DNA of 64,000 bases from Prevotella sp. (lineage in GTDB: Bacteria > Bacteroidota > Bacteroidia > Bacteroidales > Bacteroidaceae): assembly GCA_022779305.1 (NCBI GenBank), contig JALFSW010000087.1:1-64000 (forward strand), in the 5' to 3' direction. Of this stretch, positions 1-9,075 are shown piece by piece; within the stretch, counting starts at the first letter, position 1, and every line of letters begins with the position of its first letter. The position numbers and the translations under genes were made by a program. Below the pieces are notes generated by a model that searched no databases, was not told the DNA's origin, and was given only the letters and a program-made list of their open reading frames with translations.

Positions 1-59
1 TTTTGCAAAAAGCTAAATTTAAGAATTATATATTTAACCTATAAACAAAAAATAAAGAC

Positions 60-1946
60 ATGAGAAAATTTTATAACCTTCTATTGCTTTTATTGGTAAT
101 GTGCATCACCACTAATGCGCAAGACCAAATAGAGATGGAGAAGAATGCGTTACCAGTATTGAAAGCTCAAACGAAAGTAGCACAAGGCTTTGGTTATGGC
201 AATCGTTTCACTGAAAGTATCTATGGTTTAGGCTATAATCAAGCAGGTGTAGTCTCGGGACTCATTGAAGTTTCGGGTATAAAAAATGCCAGACTGACTT
301 TTGTTGATGCAATGATGCCAGCAATGGAAGCCGATAAAAATGGTGCTATTGTTGTGCTTGATAAGAATATGAAAGTGGTTCACATCGAGCAACATAGCTT
401 CGATATTCGTTTAAATCACTTGGTATTGAACACCCCCTATACTTTTATGACCAATGAAACTTATTATGTGGGTTATCTTGTTCACGCTACAGCAGCAGCT
501 GCCTATCCAGTAGGTTTTGATAAAGATGTGAATATTCCGCAGGCAAGTTACATGAGTTATCACACTTCGATGCCTACCAAAGGAACCAGCATGAAAGAAA
601 AGGTGATTAACACAGCAGCAAAGTATAAATATGGTGCAATCTTGATTTTCCTCGGTTTAGAAAATTCTCCAAAGACCGACAATGCTGCCTATTTGCTTGA
701 TGTGTCTGGAACTTTCAATTCGCCAAGCAAAAAAACGGCAGAGGCAAAGGCATCAGTACGCAACATTGGTGCAAAGGCAATGACGACAACGGAAATGAAA
801 TATACCATTGCCGGAAATGCAACAACAGCTACCGTAACTACGAACATTAAATCGGGAGCAGATTCTGAAGTTGCTTTCAAAGTTAATATGCCTACAAAGG
901 GGAAGGGAGAAATTGCTTTTAACGTTTCTAAAGTAAACGGAACTGATAATTTCATGAGCAATGTTACCGTAACGAAAGCCTATCAGATAGGTGGTGGTGG
1001 CATGTCTACAACAAAACGCAGCGTACTCATCGAACGTTTCAGCACAGAGCAATGCCCCAACTGTCCTTCAGCAGATCCAACCTTGGAAACTTTCATAAAC
1101 ACTTTCCGTAACGCAGGATTAGAAGTCAATGTTGTGGTGCATCACGCTGGCTATTATACTGATGGCTATACACTTGAAGAGTCAAGAACACTTGTTGGTT
1201 ATCTTGGTGTAAAAGGTGCTCCTTACTTTGTAGTCGATCGTTTACCTTTAGGACAGAATGGTGTTTGCGCGTTTTTCCCACAGTCATATATGGCAGCAAA
1301 TATTAAATCTGCGCTCTTAAAAAATAAAGAGTTGGGAAAAGTAGACAACATCCAAGCTGGCTTTAAGAATAATGGTCTGACAGTGAAGTTAGTTGGTACG
1401 GTAGCAGATGAATTTAAAGAAGACCTCTATATCACGGCGATTTTGACAGAAGACAATCTCTCGAGTAACACGCAGCGTGGTGCAAGTTATGGTTACATCC
1501 ATGAAGCAGTTCCACGTGTTTTCCTTTCATCAGGACGAGGCGATAAGGCTACCATTAATGATGGACAATTTGAAATCAGTTTCCCTACAAAAACGATTAA
1601 TTCAAAATGGAAGAAGAACAATATGAAAATAGTTCTCTTTGGACATCGTTTGCTTAATTCCTATACACAATACGATTATGACCAACACGAAATTCTATTC
1701 TCAACCACTTATAATTGGAGCATAACAAATGGTGTCGAAGACATTCGTGCAGAAGAAATAAATCCTGAAGTAACAAGTAAAGAAGGCCGCATCCAAGTAA
1801 ATGGCACATACAAGCGTGTAGAAATCTATAACACGAGTGGTGCATTGATAGCTACATCGGTTGATGAACCATTGACTCCAGGGCTTTACATTGTAAAGGT
1901 GAAAACAAACGAAGGAAGCTATGCATCGAAAGTGATGATTCAGTAA
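60..1946 (+). CDS. Omp28-related T9SS-secreted surface protein
   Basis: 628 residues beginning with a signal peptide (basic MRKF, a leucine-rich core, cleavage near NAQ at about 21). A middle domain has a CPNC motif (Cys332 and Cys335) inside a thioredoxin-like stretch, as in the Omp28 family of Bacteroidota outer-membrane or surface proteins. The last ~55 residues (GRIQVNG, VEIYNTSG, GLYIVKVKT, SKVMI) form a type A T9SS C-terminal sorting domain, so I infer export by T9SS and anchoring at the surface. The function is unknown; the CxxC could be redox-active or structural. The next gene is a paralogue of identical length with its CxxC at the same residue. No clear -7 box is visible in the 59 bases before the start. 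Confidence 0.85.
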   Translation: MRKFYNLLLLLLVMCITTNAQDQIEMEKNALPVLKAQTKVAQGFGYGNRFTESIYGLGYNQAGVVSGLIEVSGIKNARLTFVDAMMPAMEADKNGAIVVLDKNMKVVHIEQHSFDIRLNHLVLNTPYTFMTNETYYVGYLVHATAAAAYPVGFDKDVNIPQASYMSYHTSMPTKGTSMKEKVINTAAKYKYGAILIFLGLENSPKTDNAAYLLDVSGTFNSPSKKTAEAKASVRNIGAKAMTTTEMKYTIAGNATTATVTTNIKSGADSEVAFKVNMPTKGKGEIAFNVSKVNGTDNFMSNVTVTKAYQIGGGGMSTTKRSVLIERFSTEQCPNCPSADPTLETFINTFRNAGLEVNVVVHHAGYYTDGYTLEESRTLVGYLGVKGAPYFVVDRLPLGQNGVCAFFPQSYMAANIKSALLKNKELGKVDNIQAGFKNNGLTVKLVGTVADEFKEDLYITAILTEDNLSSNTQRGASYGYIHEAVPRVFLSSGRGDKATINDGQFEISFPTKTINSKWKKNNMKIVLFGHRLLNSYTQYDYDQHEILFSTTYNWSITNGVEDIRAEEINPEVTSKEGRIQVNGTYKRVEIYNTSGALIATSVDEPLTPGLYIVKVKTNEGSYASKVMIQ

Positions 1947-2001
1947 ACATAAGAGATTTTTTAGCGAAAAATTAGCTATCTTGATAGCTAATGATGTTAA
2001 A

Positions 2002-2046
2002 AACAAGAGAAAAGCAGAAAAAAATAGCTTCTCTCTTGTTTTTTTA
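2002..2046 (+). terminator. Rho-independent terminator after first Omp28 gene
   Basis: A 14-bp stem with one mismatch (2002-2015 with 2027-2040, starting AACAAGAGA) around an 11-base loop, followed directly by a run of T. It separates the two Omp28 paralogues. Confidence 0.8.
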
Positions 2047-2057
2047 TGATTTATTTA

Positions 2058-2065
2058 TAACTTTG
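2058..2065 (+). promoter_or_regulatory. Bacteroidota -7 box (TAACTTTG) for second Omp28 gene
   Basis: Exact match to TAnnTTTG placed just after the terminator. It predicts a start of transcription near 2070 and a leader of about 50 nt. No good TTTG -33 box is present. It suggests that the two paralogues are transcribed separately. Confidence 0.6.
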
Positions 2066-2120
2066 TAGAAAATTAGATATTTGATGTTATGTAACAACCT
2101 ATTTAATAATTATTATCAGT

Positions 2121-4007
2121 ATGAAAAAAATTAATTACTTTCTTTTATTATTGCTGAGCCTATGTCTTTCGGCAACAGCACAAGGACAATTGGAAATGAG
2201 AAAAATCAAAGCTGCCGCACCTGAGGATGGTAGCGAGGTTGCACAAGGCTTTGGCTATGCTGACCGCAATGCAGTTGGCGTGCAGGGCGTGGGTAATGGC
2301 AATGCGGGTGTGCTAAGCGGATTTATCCAAATTTCGGGTGTAAAAGATGGCAAATTGAACTTCGTTGATGTCGTTATGCCTGATATGACGAAAGATACCA
2401 AAGCAGCCGTAGCAGTGCTCAACAGTGCAGGCAAGGTGATTTTCTATGAAACAAAGACACTCGAAACGGGTCTTAACCACTTGATATTGAACAATCCCTA
2501 CACCTTTACAACAAACGAGCTACACTACGTAGGCTATTTTGTTAATGCCACAACAAAGTATCCTCATGTCATAGGCTATGATGGAAGCATAAACATTGCT
2601 CAAGCCAGCATTTTAGGATTACACAGTTCTACACCTGTACTCAACTCAAATGTGATGCAAGAAATATTCGATACCTCAAAGCAATATTCTTTCGGTTCAC
2701 TTTTGATTTTTGCAGGAATAGAGAATGCGCCTAAGTTGGAAAATATGGCTTATCTTCTCGGCATTACTACCTCTTTGAACGTTCAGCCTACTGAAAACAT
2801 TACACCTGAAATATTGGTGCGCAACCTCGGTACAAAAGCAATTAAGAATTTGAAACTCGATGTTGCCATAGATGGTGCATCGAAAAATGTAGAAGCAACC
2901 GCAGACCTCGCAGCAGGACAAACTGGTAATGTAGCCTTTGCGCTCACATTGCCTCAAAAAGGTAAAGGAGAAGTAGCTGTAAAAGTGCTTGAAGTGAATG
3001 GTATTGCAAATGATTTCGCAAACATTGCTGCAACAAAGCCTTATCTTGTGTTACACGAAGGTGGTGCAACAAAGAAAAAAACGGTAATGATCGAACGCTT
3101 CACCACTGAAAGATGTCCTAACTGCCCACGTGTTGATCCTGTTTTCGAGAAATTTGTTAAAGCCTTTGAAGATGCAGGGTTGAAGGTGAACGTCATCATG
3201 CACCACGCTGGTTATTACACCGATGATTTCACTATTACACCATCATCAGCACTCTTGCCCTATCTTGGCGTAACCTTTGCACCTGGCTTTGTCATCGATC
3301 GTATGGCGTTAGGAGAGAAAGGTGTATGTGCTTTCCTTCCTCAATATGCAATGACAGAACCACTGAAAGAACTTCTTCTGAACCAACTTGAATATGGAAC
3401 TATCGAAAACGTAGAAGCGGCCTATAATGATAACAAGGTTGTGGTGAAGGTCAGCGGTACAGTTGCCGATGATTTCAATGAAGATCTCTATATCACAGCC
3501 GCTGTAACAGAGGACAATCTCAAGGCGGTTAGTCAGGCTGGTGCAACAGGTACATACATTCATCACGCCGTTCCACGCACCTTCCTTTCAGACGCAAAGG
3601 GCAATAAAGCCACAGTGAAAGATGGTCGTTTTGAAATCGAATTCCCTGCAAAAGAAATCAAGAGTGAATGGAAGAAAGGGGATATGAAGTTTGTCTTCAT
3701 GGCACATAGAGTACTCAATGCAAGCACGAAGACCAATTACGAACAACATCAAGTGCTCTTCTCGGGCACAGCTCCTTGGGAAATAACCAACGGAATTAAT
3801 GAAGTGGGTGTGTCAGAAGATGCTCCACGCATCACTAGCGACAATCATCGCATTGTTGTTGATGGAGCATTTAACAGCGTAGAAATCTATGGAATTGATG
3901 GAAAGCTTGTTGCAACATCGTTGAATGAATCATTGGCAGATGGTCTTTATGTAGTGAAGGTAAAGACAAACAATGCTAAACACACTGCAAAAGTAATGGT
4001 GAAATAA
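2121..4007 (+). CDS. Omp28-related T9SS-secreted surface protein (paralogue)
   Basis: 628 residues, colinear with the preceding gene: signal peptide ending near ATAQ, a CPNC motif at 332-335 (RCPNCPRVDP), a conserved HHAGYYTD segment shortly after it, and a T9SS type A sorting domain at the end (VEIYGIDGKLVATS, GLYVVKVKT, AKVMVK). Identical length and matching landmarks mark a tandem duplication followed by divergence. It has its own promoter and terminator. The Omp28 fold is recognised by its landmarks only; no enzymatic activity can be assigned. The shared HHAGYYTD segment and CxxC are the most conserved stretches I see between the pair. Confidence 0.85.
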   Translation: MKKINYFLLLLLSLCLSATAQGQLEMRKIKAAAPEDGSEVAQGFGYADRNAVGVQGVGNGNAGVLSGFIQISGVKDGKLNFVDVVMPDMTKDTKAAVAVLNSAGKVIFYETKTLETGLNHLILNNPYTFTTNELHYVGYFVNATTKYPHVIGYDGSINIAQASILGLHSSTPVLNSNVMQEIFDTSKQYSFGSLLIFAGIENAPKLENMAYLLGITTSLNVQPTENITPEILVRNLGTKAIKNLKLDVAIDGASKNVEATADLAAGQTGNVAFALTLPQKGKGEVAVKVLEVNGIANDFANIAATKPYLVLHEGGATKKKTVMIERFTTERCPNCPRVDPVFEKFVKAFEDAGLKVNVIMHHAGYYTDDFTITPSSALLPYLGVTFAPGFVIDRMALGEKGVCAFLPQYAMTEPLKELLLNQLEYGTIENVEAAYNDNKVVVKVSGTVADDFNEDLYITAAVTEDNLKAVSQAGATGTYIHHAVPRTFLSDAKGNKATVKDGRFEIEFPAKEIKSEWKKGDMKFVFMAHRVLNASTKTNYEQHQVLFSGTAPWEITNGINEVGVSEDAPRITSDNHRIVVDGAFNSVEIYGIDGKLVATSLNESLADGLYVVKVKTNNAKHTAKVMVK

Positions 4008-4034
4008 ACTTATTTCGTAATTTCTTTATACCCA

Positions 4035-4080
4035 AAGCCACATCCTTGCAATGCTGCAAAGGTGTGGCTTCTTTCTTTTT
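4035..4080 (+). terminator. Terminator between convergent genes
   Basis: Imperfect 16-bp stem (4035-4050 with 4055-4070, AAGCCACA... TGTGGCTT) followed by CTTTCTTTTT. It terminates the second Omp28 gene and may work weakly in both directions, because the next gene is convergent. Confidence 0.7.
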
Positions 4081-4101
4081 GAGCAAAAATTGCTGTGTGT
4101 T

Positions 4102-4123
4102 TTAACCCAAATCAGTCATTATT
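4102..4123. repeat. Isolated half-end of repeat family A
   Basis: TTAACCCAAATCAGTCATTA matches the terminal inverted repeat of the TTAA-bounded family A element with one change. No partner end lies nearby, so this is a remnant or a solo end. It sits in the gap between two convergent genes. Confidence 0.55.
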
Positions 4124-4131
4124 ACAGCTGA

Positions 4132-5310
4132 TTATTGTTCAGGATATTGTTCGTAGATCTTTAAATCAAACACGTTTGCATAAGCATAAACATGTTCTAA
4201 CACTTCAGAAAGCGTGCGTTCATAAGCGACCCATTCCTTATTGAGCACAAAGAAATAAAGCTCTATGGGCACCCCAGATTGTGTTGCTTCCATTTGTCGC
4301 ACCATAAGGGTCATCTTCTGATTAATATCGTTGCGCTTTCTGAGATACGCTTCGATGTAAGTACGAAACAGTCCGCTATTGATTTTTTCGCCTTTGAGTT
4401 CTTCTTGTTTAAAAAATCCGCGTTCAACAAGTCGTTCCTTTAATGCATCCGTAGCCACACAGATGCCCCGTACATCTAAGTAAACCAATCGTTTGGCTCT
4501 TCTTCCTTCGCTTTTTTGCATTCCCTTCCAGTTCTGAAACGTGCTATTTACCAACGTTAGTGGCGTTACGGTGGTGATGGTATTATCGAATTGTTTCACT
4601 TTTACAGTCGTTAGCGTAATGTCTGTAACTGTTCCATCGACAGGCGTACCAGGAACAGTGATCCAGTCGCCCACATGCACCATCTCATTGCTTGTCAGCC
4701 GAATACCAGCAACCAATCCTTCAATCGTATCTTTAAAAACAAGCATCAGTATGGCAGACGTAGCACCGAGACCAGCAAACAACGTCATTGGATTTTTATT
4801 TATCAAAGTGGCAATCACCACCACCACAGCGATGAACAGAATAACAATTTTCAGAACGCCACAGAAAGACTTCAAATACTGTTTCTTAGTCTTTCCGATG
4901 TCGGTTTGAATGTACTGAAAACGTCCCACAATACCAATTGCTAAACGTGTAACGTTCACAGTGATATAAACAGAAGTCAGCCGGCTTAAAATTTCTTCCA
5001 CATTAGCATACCGATTGAACACTATTGGCAAACAAGCCGAAATGACCAATGCAGGAATGATATTGCAGGCAATGTTTAATACTTGTTTGTCAAGGATAAC
5101 ATCATCCCACATTACCTTCGTTTTTCTTGTAAGAAACAAAACCAAAGGAATGAGCAATCGTTTGGCAGCATAGCCCGATAGCCATGCAACAATAATGCAC
5201 AAAAGCACCAAAATAGCGTGTCGGTTCAGTGAATTTTCTCCACCCGCAAGTCCCCAAGTGATTAAAAGACTTTCTATTTTAAGAATAATATCAATCATAT
5301 ATACCTTCAT
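4132..5310 (-). CDS. MscS-family mechanosensitive channel, YbdG-like
   Basis: 392 residues. Several hydrophobic helices fill the first half (about 27-50, 53-75, 88-108, 110-130, 150-170), followed by the MscS pore helix and beta domain. The stretch VKVKQFDNTITTVTPLTLV followed by FQNWKGM and a basic EGRRAKR patch matches the YbdG branch rather than small MscS. The predicted role is pressure release or osmotic adaptation in the inner membrane. An alternative start is Met5 (5298), which has AAGG at a better distance; the first four residues are therefore uncertain. It is the only gene of its kind here and stands apart from dacB by about 50 bases. Confidence 0.85.
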   Translation of the reverse strand: MKVYMIDIILKIESLLITWGLAGGENSLNRHAILVLLCIIVAWLSGYAAKRLLIPLVLFLTRKTKVMWDDVILDKQVLNIACNIIPALVISACLPIVFNRYANVEEILSRLTSVYITVNVTRLAIGIVGRFQYIQTDIGKTKKQYLKSFCGVLKIVILFIAVVVVIATLINKNPMTLFAGLGATSAILMLVFKDTIEGLVAGIRLTSNEMVHVGDWITVPGTPVDGTVTDITLTTVKVKQFDNTITTVTPLTLVNSTFQNWKGMQKSEGRRAKRLVYLDVRGICVATDALKERLVERGFFKQEELKGEKINSGLFRTYIEAYLRKRNDINQKMTLMVRQMEATQSGVPIELYFFVLNKEWVAYERTLSEVLEHVYAYANVFDLKIYEQYPEQ

Positions 5311-5361
5311 TTACGTTTACTTTATCATTATGTTTAACTGCAAAAAGCGATAGTTGTCAAT

Positions 5362-6672
5362 CTATTGACTTAAAATTATGCAGATTTTATTTTGTAAATT
5401 ACGCATCGACACATTGCTCATACCTCCATTTATGATGATGGCAAAGCATAACCTGTGACCATTCAATGCCGTGAGATAGCCTGCAAGCGAACTTACTCCT
5501 ATCAAGGTTCCCGTCTTTGCACGCACGTTTCCCACTGCCTTCGTTCCCCGCATCCGGTTGCGCAAAGTACCGTCAACACCAGCAATGGGCATCGAAGCAA
5601 GCAAAGTAGGATAGATTTGTTCGTTTTGAAAGGCATAACGCAGTAGGCTCACTTCTAATTCAGCACTCGCATAATTGTAAAGCGACAAGCCCGACCCATC
5701 TGCAATACGATAATTCTGTGGCGATAAGCCTACTTTTTTTATCAATGCCTTCACATGTTCGGCATTCTGTTTGGCAGTTGTCCATCTTCCGTTGGCTCTG
5801 CCATTGAGCTGATAAAACACCGCCTCGGCATAAAGGTTATCACTCTGTTTCATCATAGGCTGCATCACCTGTGCAATGCTTCTTTGCACACATGCCACTG
5901 GCGTGGCATCTTTTGGCAACACTTTTTCGCCCATTTCGCCTTGTAACGTGATACCCGCAGCTTGTAAACGTCGCAAAAAACGCCCCATAAAATCATTGCG
6001 CTTGTTCAGCAACAAAGGCGAAAGCGTGGGGTTATCGTCGTCCCAACACCAACCACTGCCCCATTTTTCTTTTTCTTTGAGTGAAAGATCGGCATAGATG
6101 TTACCCACGATGCGCTGAATGCCTAACGCTTTCAGACTATCTACGAACACCGCAAGGTCGGCTTCCTTTAGCATTGGATCCATTCCACCTACTATATATA
6201 GGTCGCCCATGAACGTTTGGATTGAATCCGTCAGTTCCCCACGGCGATAAAGCTGCGTTTGAAATTGATAATCGTTTCCCAAACGGTCTAAAGCCGCAAT
6301 GGCAGTGATACACTTCATGGTAGACGCAGGGCGCAATTGCATCTTCTCGTGATAAGCATACAGCGGTTGGTCGTCCGTCAGATCCCATGCTAAGAAACCT
6401 ATTTGCGCCGTTTCTGTGAGTCGACTATTTTGTAACACATCTGTTAAAGCACCTCTGATGTTTTCTTGCCATGACAACTTCGGGTTGCTTTCAAAGACAA
6501 CTATCGTATCTTCTGTTTCCTCTTCCGCCTGCACATTCTGCACCGTGGTGGCAGGCTGCAAATCCTCGTTGAGTATGCGTGCCACCTCAACACTGTCCAA
6601 CCGCACCTGTGCAAAACCCAATGGCGAGAAAAATGCAATGAACAACGCTATGTTCAAAATTCGTTTAATCAT
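5362..6672 (-). CDS. dacB: D-alanyl-D-alanine carboxypeptidase/endopeptidase (PBP4, S13)
   Basis: 436 residues with a signal peptide (ALFIAFFSPLGFAQ). The three penicillin-binding motifs are present: SxxK as STMK (Ser117, Lys120), SxN as SDN in KQSDNLYAEA, and KTG in RAKTGTLIG near residue 390. This is the layout of the S13 family, which trims peptidoglycan stem peptides or cuts cross-links in the periplasm. The first codons overlap the end of the upstream PH-domain gene by 8 bases, so the two are almost certainly co-transcribed. Length and motif order are normal for the Bacteroidota version. Confidence 0.93.
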   Translation of the reverse strand: MIKRILNIALFIAFFSPLGFAQVRLDSVEVARILNEDLQPATTVQNVQAEEETEDTIVVFESNPKLSWQENIRGALTDVLQNSRLTETAQIGFLAWDLTDDQPLYAYHEKMQLRPASTMKCITAIAALDRLGNDYQFQTQLYRRGELTDSIQTFMGDLYIVGGMDPMLKEADLAVFVDSLKALGIQRIVGNIYADLSLKEKEKWGSGWCWDDDNPTLSPLLLNKRNDFMGRFLRRLQAAGITLQGEMGEKVLPKDATPVACVQRSIAQVMQPMMKQSDNLYAEAVFYQLNGRANGRWTTAKQNAEHVKALIKKVGLSPQNYRIADGSGLSLYNYASAELEVSLLRYAFQNEQIYPTLLASMPIAGVDGTLRNRMRGTKAVGNVRAKTGTLIGVSSLAGYLTALNGHRLCFAIIINGGMSNVSMRNLQNKICIILSQ

Positions 6673-7057
6673 TTTTTTTGCTGATTGTTTTTATGAATAA
6701 ATCCTGATTTTCTGGTTGTACGCTCAACACCCGTCCCGTCTTCAATTCTATCAAGACATAATTACCCAACCGAAAGGCGAGCGGCAGGATACGCACATCT
6801 CTAATATCGGCTAAAGCAATTGTCTGTTGCTTGGCAAAACGCCCTCTTTTGATAATTAATTTATGATCGGTTGTGGTGACATACGTGGTGTGTAATGCCC
6901 TTTCCAAGGCAAGAATAACCAACAAAACGAAGCCCACGCCGAGTAGTACTAAGACGCTGTTTTGTCGGTTCCAAAGTCCGTATAATGCACCCAAAGCAAA
7001 GAGCGCAATCGCACTCCATTCCATAAACATGATGCGGTGATTGTATGTTCTATTCAT
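6665..7057 (-). CDS. Small bacterial PH-domain membrane protein
   Basis: 130 residues from the Met at 7057, chosen because the TATCTTTG box at 7079-7086 places transcription too close to an upstream Met at 7081. Two hydrophobic helices (roughly MFMEWSAIALFALGALYGL and SVLVLLGVGFVLLVILAL) are followed by a small soluble part containing TTDHKLIIKRGRFAKQQTIA and VRILPLAFRLGNYVLIELKT, which resembles bacterial PH (YdbS-type) domains. Function unknown. Its end overlaps the start of dacB, which suggests an envelope role. Confidence 0.65.
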   Translation of the reverse strand: MNRTYNHRIMFMEWSAIALFALGALYGLWNRQNSVLVLLGVGFVLLVILALERALHTTYVTTTDHKLIIKRGRFAKQQTIALADIRDVRILPLAFRLGNYVLIELKTGRVLSVQPENQDLFIKTISKKND

Positions 7058-7078
7058 TTCTATGTCTGATAAGCAATG

Positions 7079-7086
7079 CAAAGATA
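7079..7086 (-). promoter_or_regulatory. -7 box (TATCTTTG on minus strand) for PH-domain gene and dacB
   Basis: Exact TAnnTTTG. The matching TTTG upstream (7110-7113) lies inside the end of a family A solo hairpin, at a spacing of 23, slightly longer than usual. A second box (TAGCTTTG, 7193-7200 minus) could give a longer transcript that includes that hairpin. Confidence 0.6.
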
Positions 7087-7101
7087 CGAAAAAAAAGATA
7101 C

Positions 7102-7141
7102 TTAAAAGCCAAATCGGTCATTAGAGACCGAATTGTGTTAA
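7102..7141. repeat. Family A solo hairpin
   Basis: Forty bases bounded by TTAA at both ends in which the two terminal inverted repeats of family A lie back to back with no central part: GCCAAATCGGTC, ATTAGA, GACCGAATTGTG. It could be an internal-deletion derivative or a minimal unit of the family. Confidence 0.65.
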
Positions 7142-7239
7142 AACCCTAAAAAAACCACATAAAACGCAATTACTTTCATTTTGTAAATTCCACAAAGCTA
7201 ATTTTATGGCTTTTTTTTTAGGTTCTTCAGTTTTTTATA

Positions 7240-7247
7240 TATCTTTG
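7240..7247 (+). promoter_or_regulatory. -7 box (TATCTTTG) for the acetyltransferase gene
   Basis: Exact TAnnTTTG located 28 bases before the start codon, so the leader is about 20 nt. It probably also drives the following peptidase gene. Confidence 0.7.
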
Positions 7248-7275
7248 CAGCATAAACCTAACAAAAAGAAATCTT

Positions 7276-7581
7276 ATGGAAATAACACTAACTACCAACA
7301 ATCCAAACGGACTTGTACAGGCTTTCGACGAAGGTGCGCAAGCAGGCGAATTAACCTTTCAGATTAAAGAAAAAGTAATTGTCATTGACCACACACAAAC
7401 CTTTAAAGGGTTTGAAAGGCGCGGCATCGCAGAACAAATGACACTCGCTGCCATTGATTATGCGAAGACAAACCACAAAAAAATCATTCCCGAGTGTTCG
7501 TATGCCTACACCTATCTAATGCGACATCGTGAATATGCCTGCGTCCTTGATGAGCGTGTTATCGATGAAAAAAGATATTAA
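7276..7581 (+). CDS. Small GNAT-like N-acetyltransferase (NATD1/YjdJ type)
   Basis: 101 residues. The stretch IDHTQTFKGFERRGIAEQM, followed by a DYAKTNHKKIIPECSYAYTYL segment, matches the short single-domain acetyltransferase-like family (PF14542), in which GxGxA (here RRGIAE) binds acetyl-CoA. The substrate is unknown. The gene ends 24 bases before the secreted peptidase and lies in the same direction, so co-transcription is likely. No signal peptide, hence cytoplasmic. Confidence 0.85.
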   Translation: MEITLTTNNPNGLVQAFDEGAQAGELTFQIKEKVIVIDHTQTFKGFERRGIAEQMTLAAIDYAKTNHKKIIPECSYAYTYLMRHREYACVLDERVIDEKRY

Positions 7582-7605
7582 TCTCTAAAAGACAAAAAGC
7601 AACAA

Positions 7606-9009
7606 ATGAAAAGAAACATTTTAATGACTTGCGGCTTGTTGAGCCTTGCGCTTGCCCTGCACGCACAGCATAAATCTGGTGGAATTGATGCCCAAATGAT
7701 GAAGAAAATCGTTGCCGAACAAGCATCAAAAAATAACCCCGCTATTACGAACGCATTGGCATCAAATTCAATTGATAATTTGGCAAAGAATGCCCGAAAT
7801 GCAGGTGCGATTGATTCGTATTTCAGTGTGGAAACACCGAAGCAGAACATACAAGACCAAAAAAGCTCTGGACGTTGTTGGCTGTTCACGGGATTGAACG
7901 TTTTGCGTGCCAATTATGCTCGCAAGCATAACGACAGTATCCGCATCGAACTATCACACGTCTATCTCAGCATGCACGACCAGCTTGAAAAAGCCAATCT
8001 CATGCTGCAAGGCATCATCGACAATGCCCAAAAACCAATGGAAGATCCCATCGTTCAGTTCTTCTTTAAAAATCCGATAGGAGATGGCGGAACTTTCTGT
8101 GGTGTGTCGGATTTGGTGGATAAGTACGGATTGGTGCCCATGGAGGTGATGCCCGAAACCTATTCGGCAGAGAACACATCACGCATGGCACGCATCATCA
8201 CTTCAAAGCTGCGCGAATATGGTTTGGAATTGCGCCGCATGGTGGCTGCCAAAAAATCGGCTACTGCCATCAAAGAGCGCAAAACCAAGATGTTGGCAGA
8301 CATTTACCACATTCTTGTGATGTCTTTGGGCGAACCCGTGAAGACTTTCCAATATGCTTTCAAAGACAAAAACGGCAAGCAAATTGGTGCACCTAAGACC
8401 TACACTCCACAAGAGTTTGCAAAAGAAATCGTGGGCGGAAATCTCACAGGCTCTTTCATCATGGTGATGAACGACCCACGCAGAGATTACTATAAAACCT
8501 ACGAAGTGGAATACGACCGTCACACCTACGACGGACAGAACTGGAAGTATCTCAACTTGCCGATGGAAGACATTGCAAAAATGACCATCGCCTCTTTGAA
8601 AGACGGCACAAAGATGTACACCAGCTATGATGTAGGCAAGCAATTAGACCGTACACGTGGTTATCTCGATTTAGAAAACTATGACTACGGAACGCTCTTT
8701 GGCATTGATTTCCCAATGAACAAAGCCGACAGAATTGCTACCTTCGACAGTGGTTCAACCCACGCAATGACACTAACGGCAGTTGATTTGGACGAAAACG
8801 GACAGCCCAAGAAATGGAAAGTAGAAAACAGCTGGGGCGCAACAAATGGTCATCAAGGCTGTTTGATTATGACCAACCGCTGGTTTAACGAATACAGCTT
8901 CCGTTTCGTAATCGATAAGAAATATGTTCCTGCTGACATTCTGAAGGCTGAACAACAAAAGCCTATAATGGTGACACCAGACGATCCACTCTTCCAAGAA
9001 GACAAATAA
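7606..9009 (+). CDS. Secreted C1-family cysteine peptidase (bleomycin hydrolase/PepC type)
   Basis: 467 residues with a signal peptide (MKRNILMTCGLLSLALALHAQ). The papain-type catalytic residues are visible: Cys91 in QKSSGRCWLF, His386 in STHAMTLTAV and Asn408 in VENSWG. The order and spacing are those of bleomycin hydrolase/aminopeptidase C, which is normally a cytoplasmic hexamer that removes N-terminal residues. The export signal places this one in the periplasm or outside the cell, where it would contribute to peptide use by an asaccharolytic or proteolytic organism. It ends with a strong terminator. Confidence 0.92.
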   Translation: MKRNILMTCGLLSLALALHAQHKSGGIDAQMMKKIVAEQASKNNPAITNALASNSIDNLAKNARNAGAIDSYFSVETPKQNIQDQKSSGRCWLFTGLNVLRANYARKHNDSIRIELSHVYLSMHDQLEKANLMLQGIIDNAQKPMEDPIVQFFFKNPIGDGGTFCGVSDLVDKYGLVPMEVMPETYSAENTSRMARIITSKLREYGLELRRMVAAKKSATAIKERKTKMLADIYHILVMSLGEPVKTFQYAFKDKNGKQIGAPKTYTPQEFAKEIVGGNLTGSFIMVMNDPRRDYYKTYEVEYDRHTYDGQNWKYLNLPMEDIAKMTIASLKDGTKMYTSYDVGKQLDRTRGYLDLENYDYGTLFGIDFPMNKADRIATFDSGSTHAMTLTAVDLDENGQPKKWKVENSWGATNGHQGCLIMTNRWFNEYSFRFVIDKKYVPADILKAEQQKPIMVTPDDPLFQEDK

Positions 9010-9023
9010 TCCTCTTCTCACAA

Positions 9024-9066
9024 GGCGAGATGTTTCTTTCCGAAGAAGCATCTCGCCCTTTTTATT
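9024..9066 (+). terminator. Terminator after the C1 peptidase
   Basis: 15-bp stem (9024-9038 with 9043-9057, GGCGAGATG... CATCTCGCC) with one G-T pair and a 4-base loop, followed by CTTTTTATTTT. Confidence 0.9.
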
Positions 9067-9075
9067 TTCTTATTT

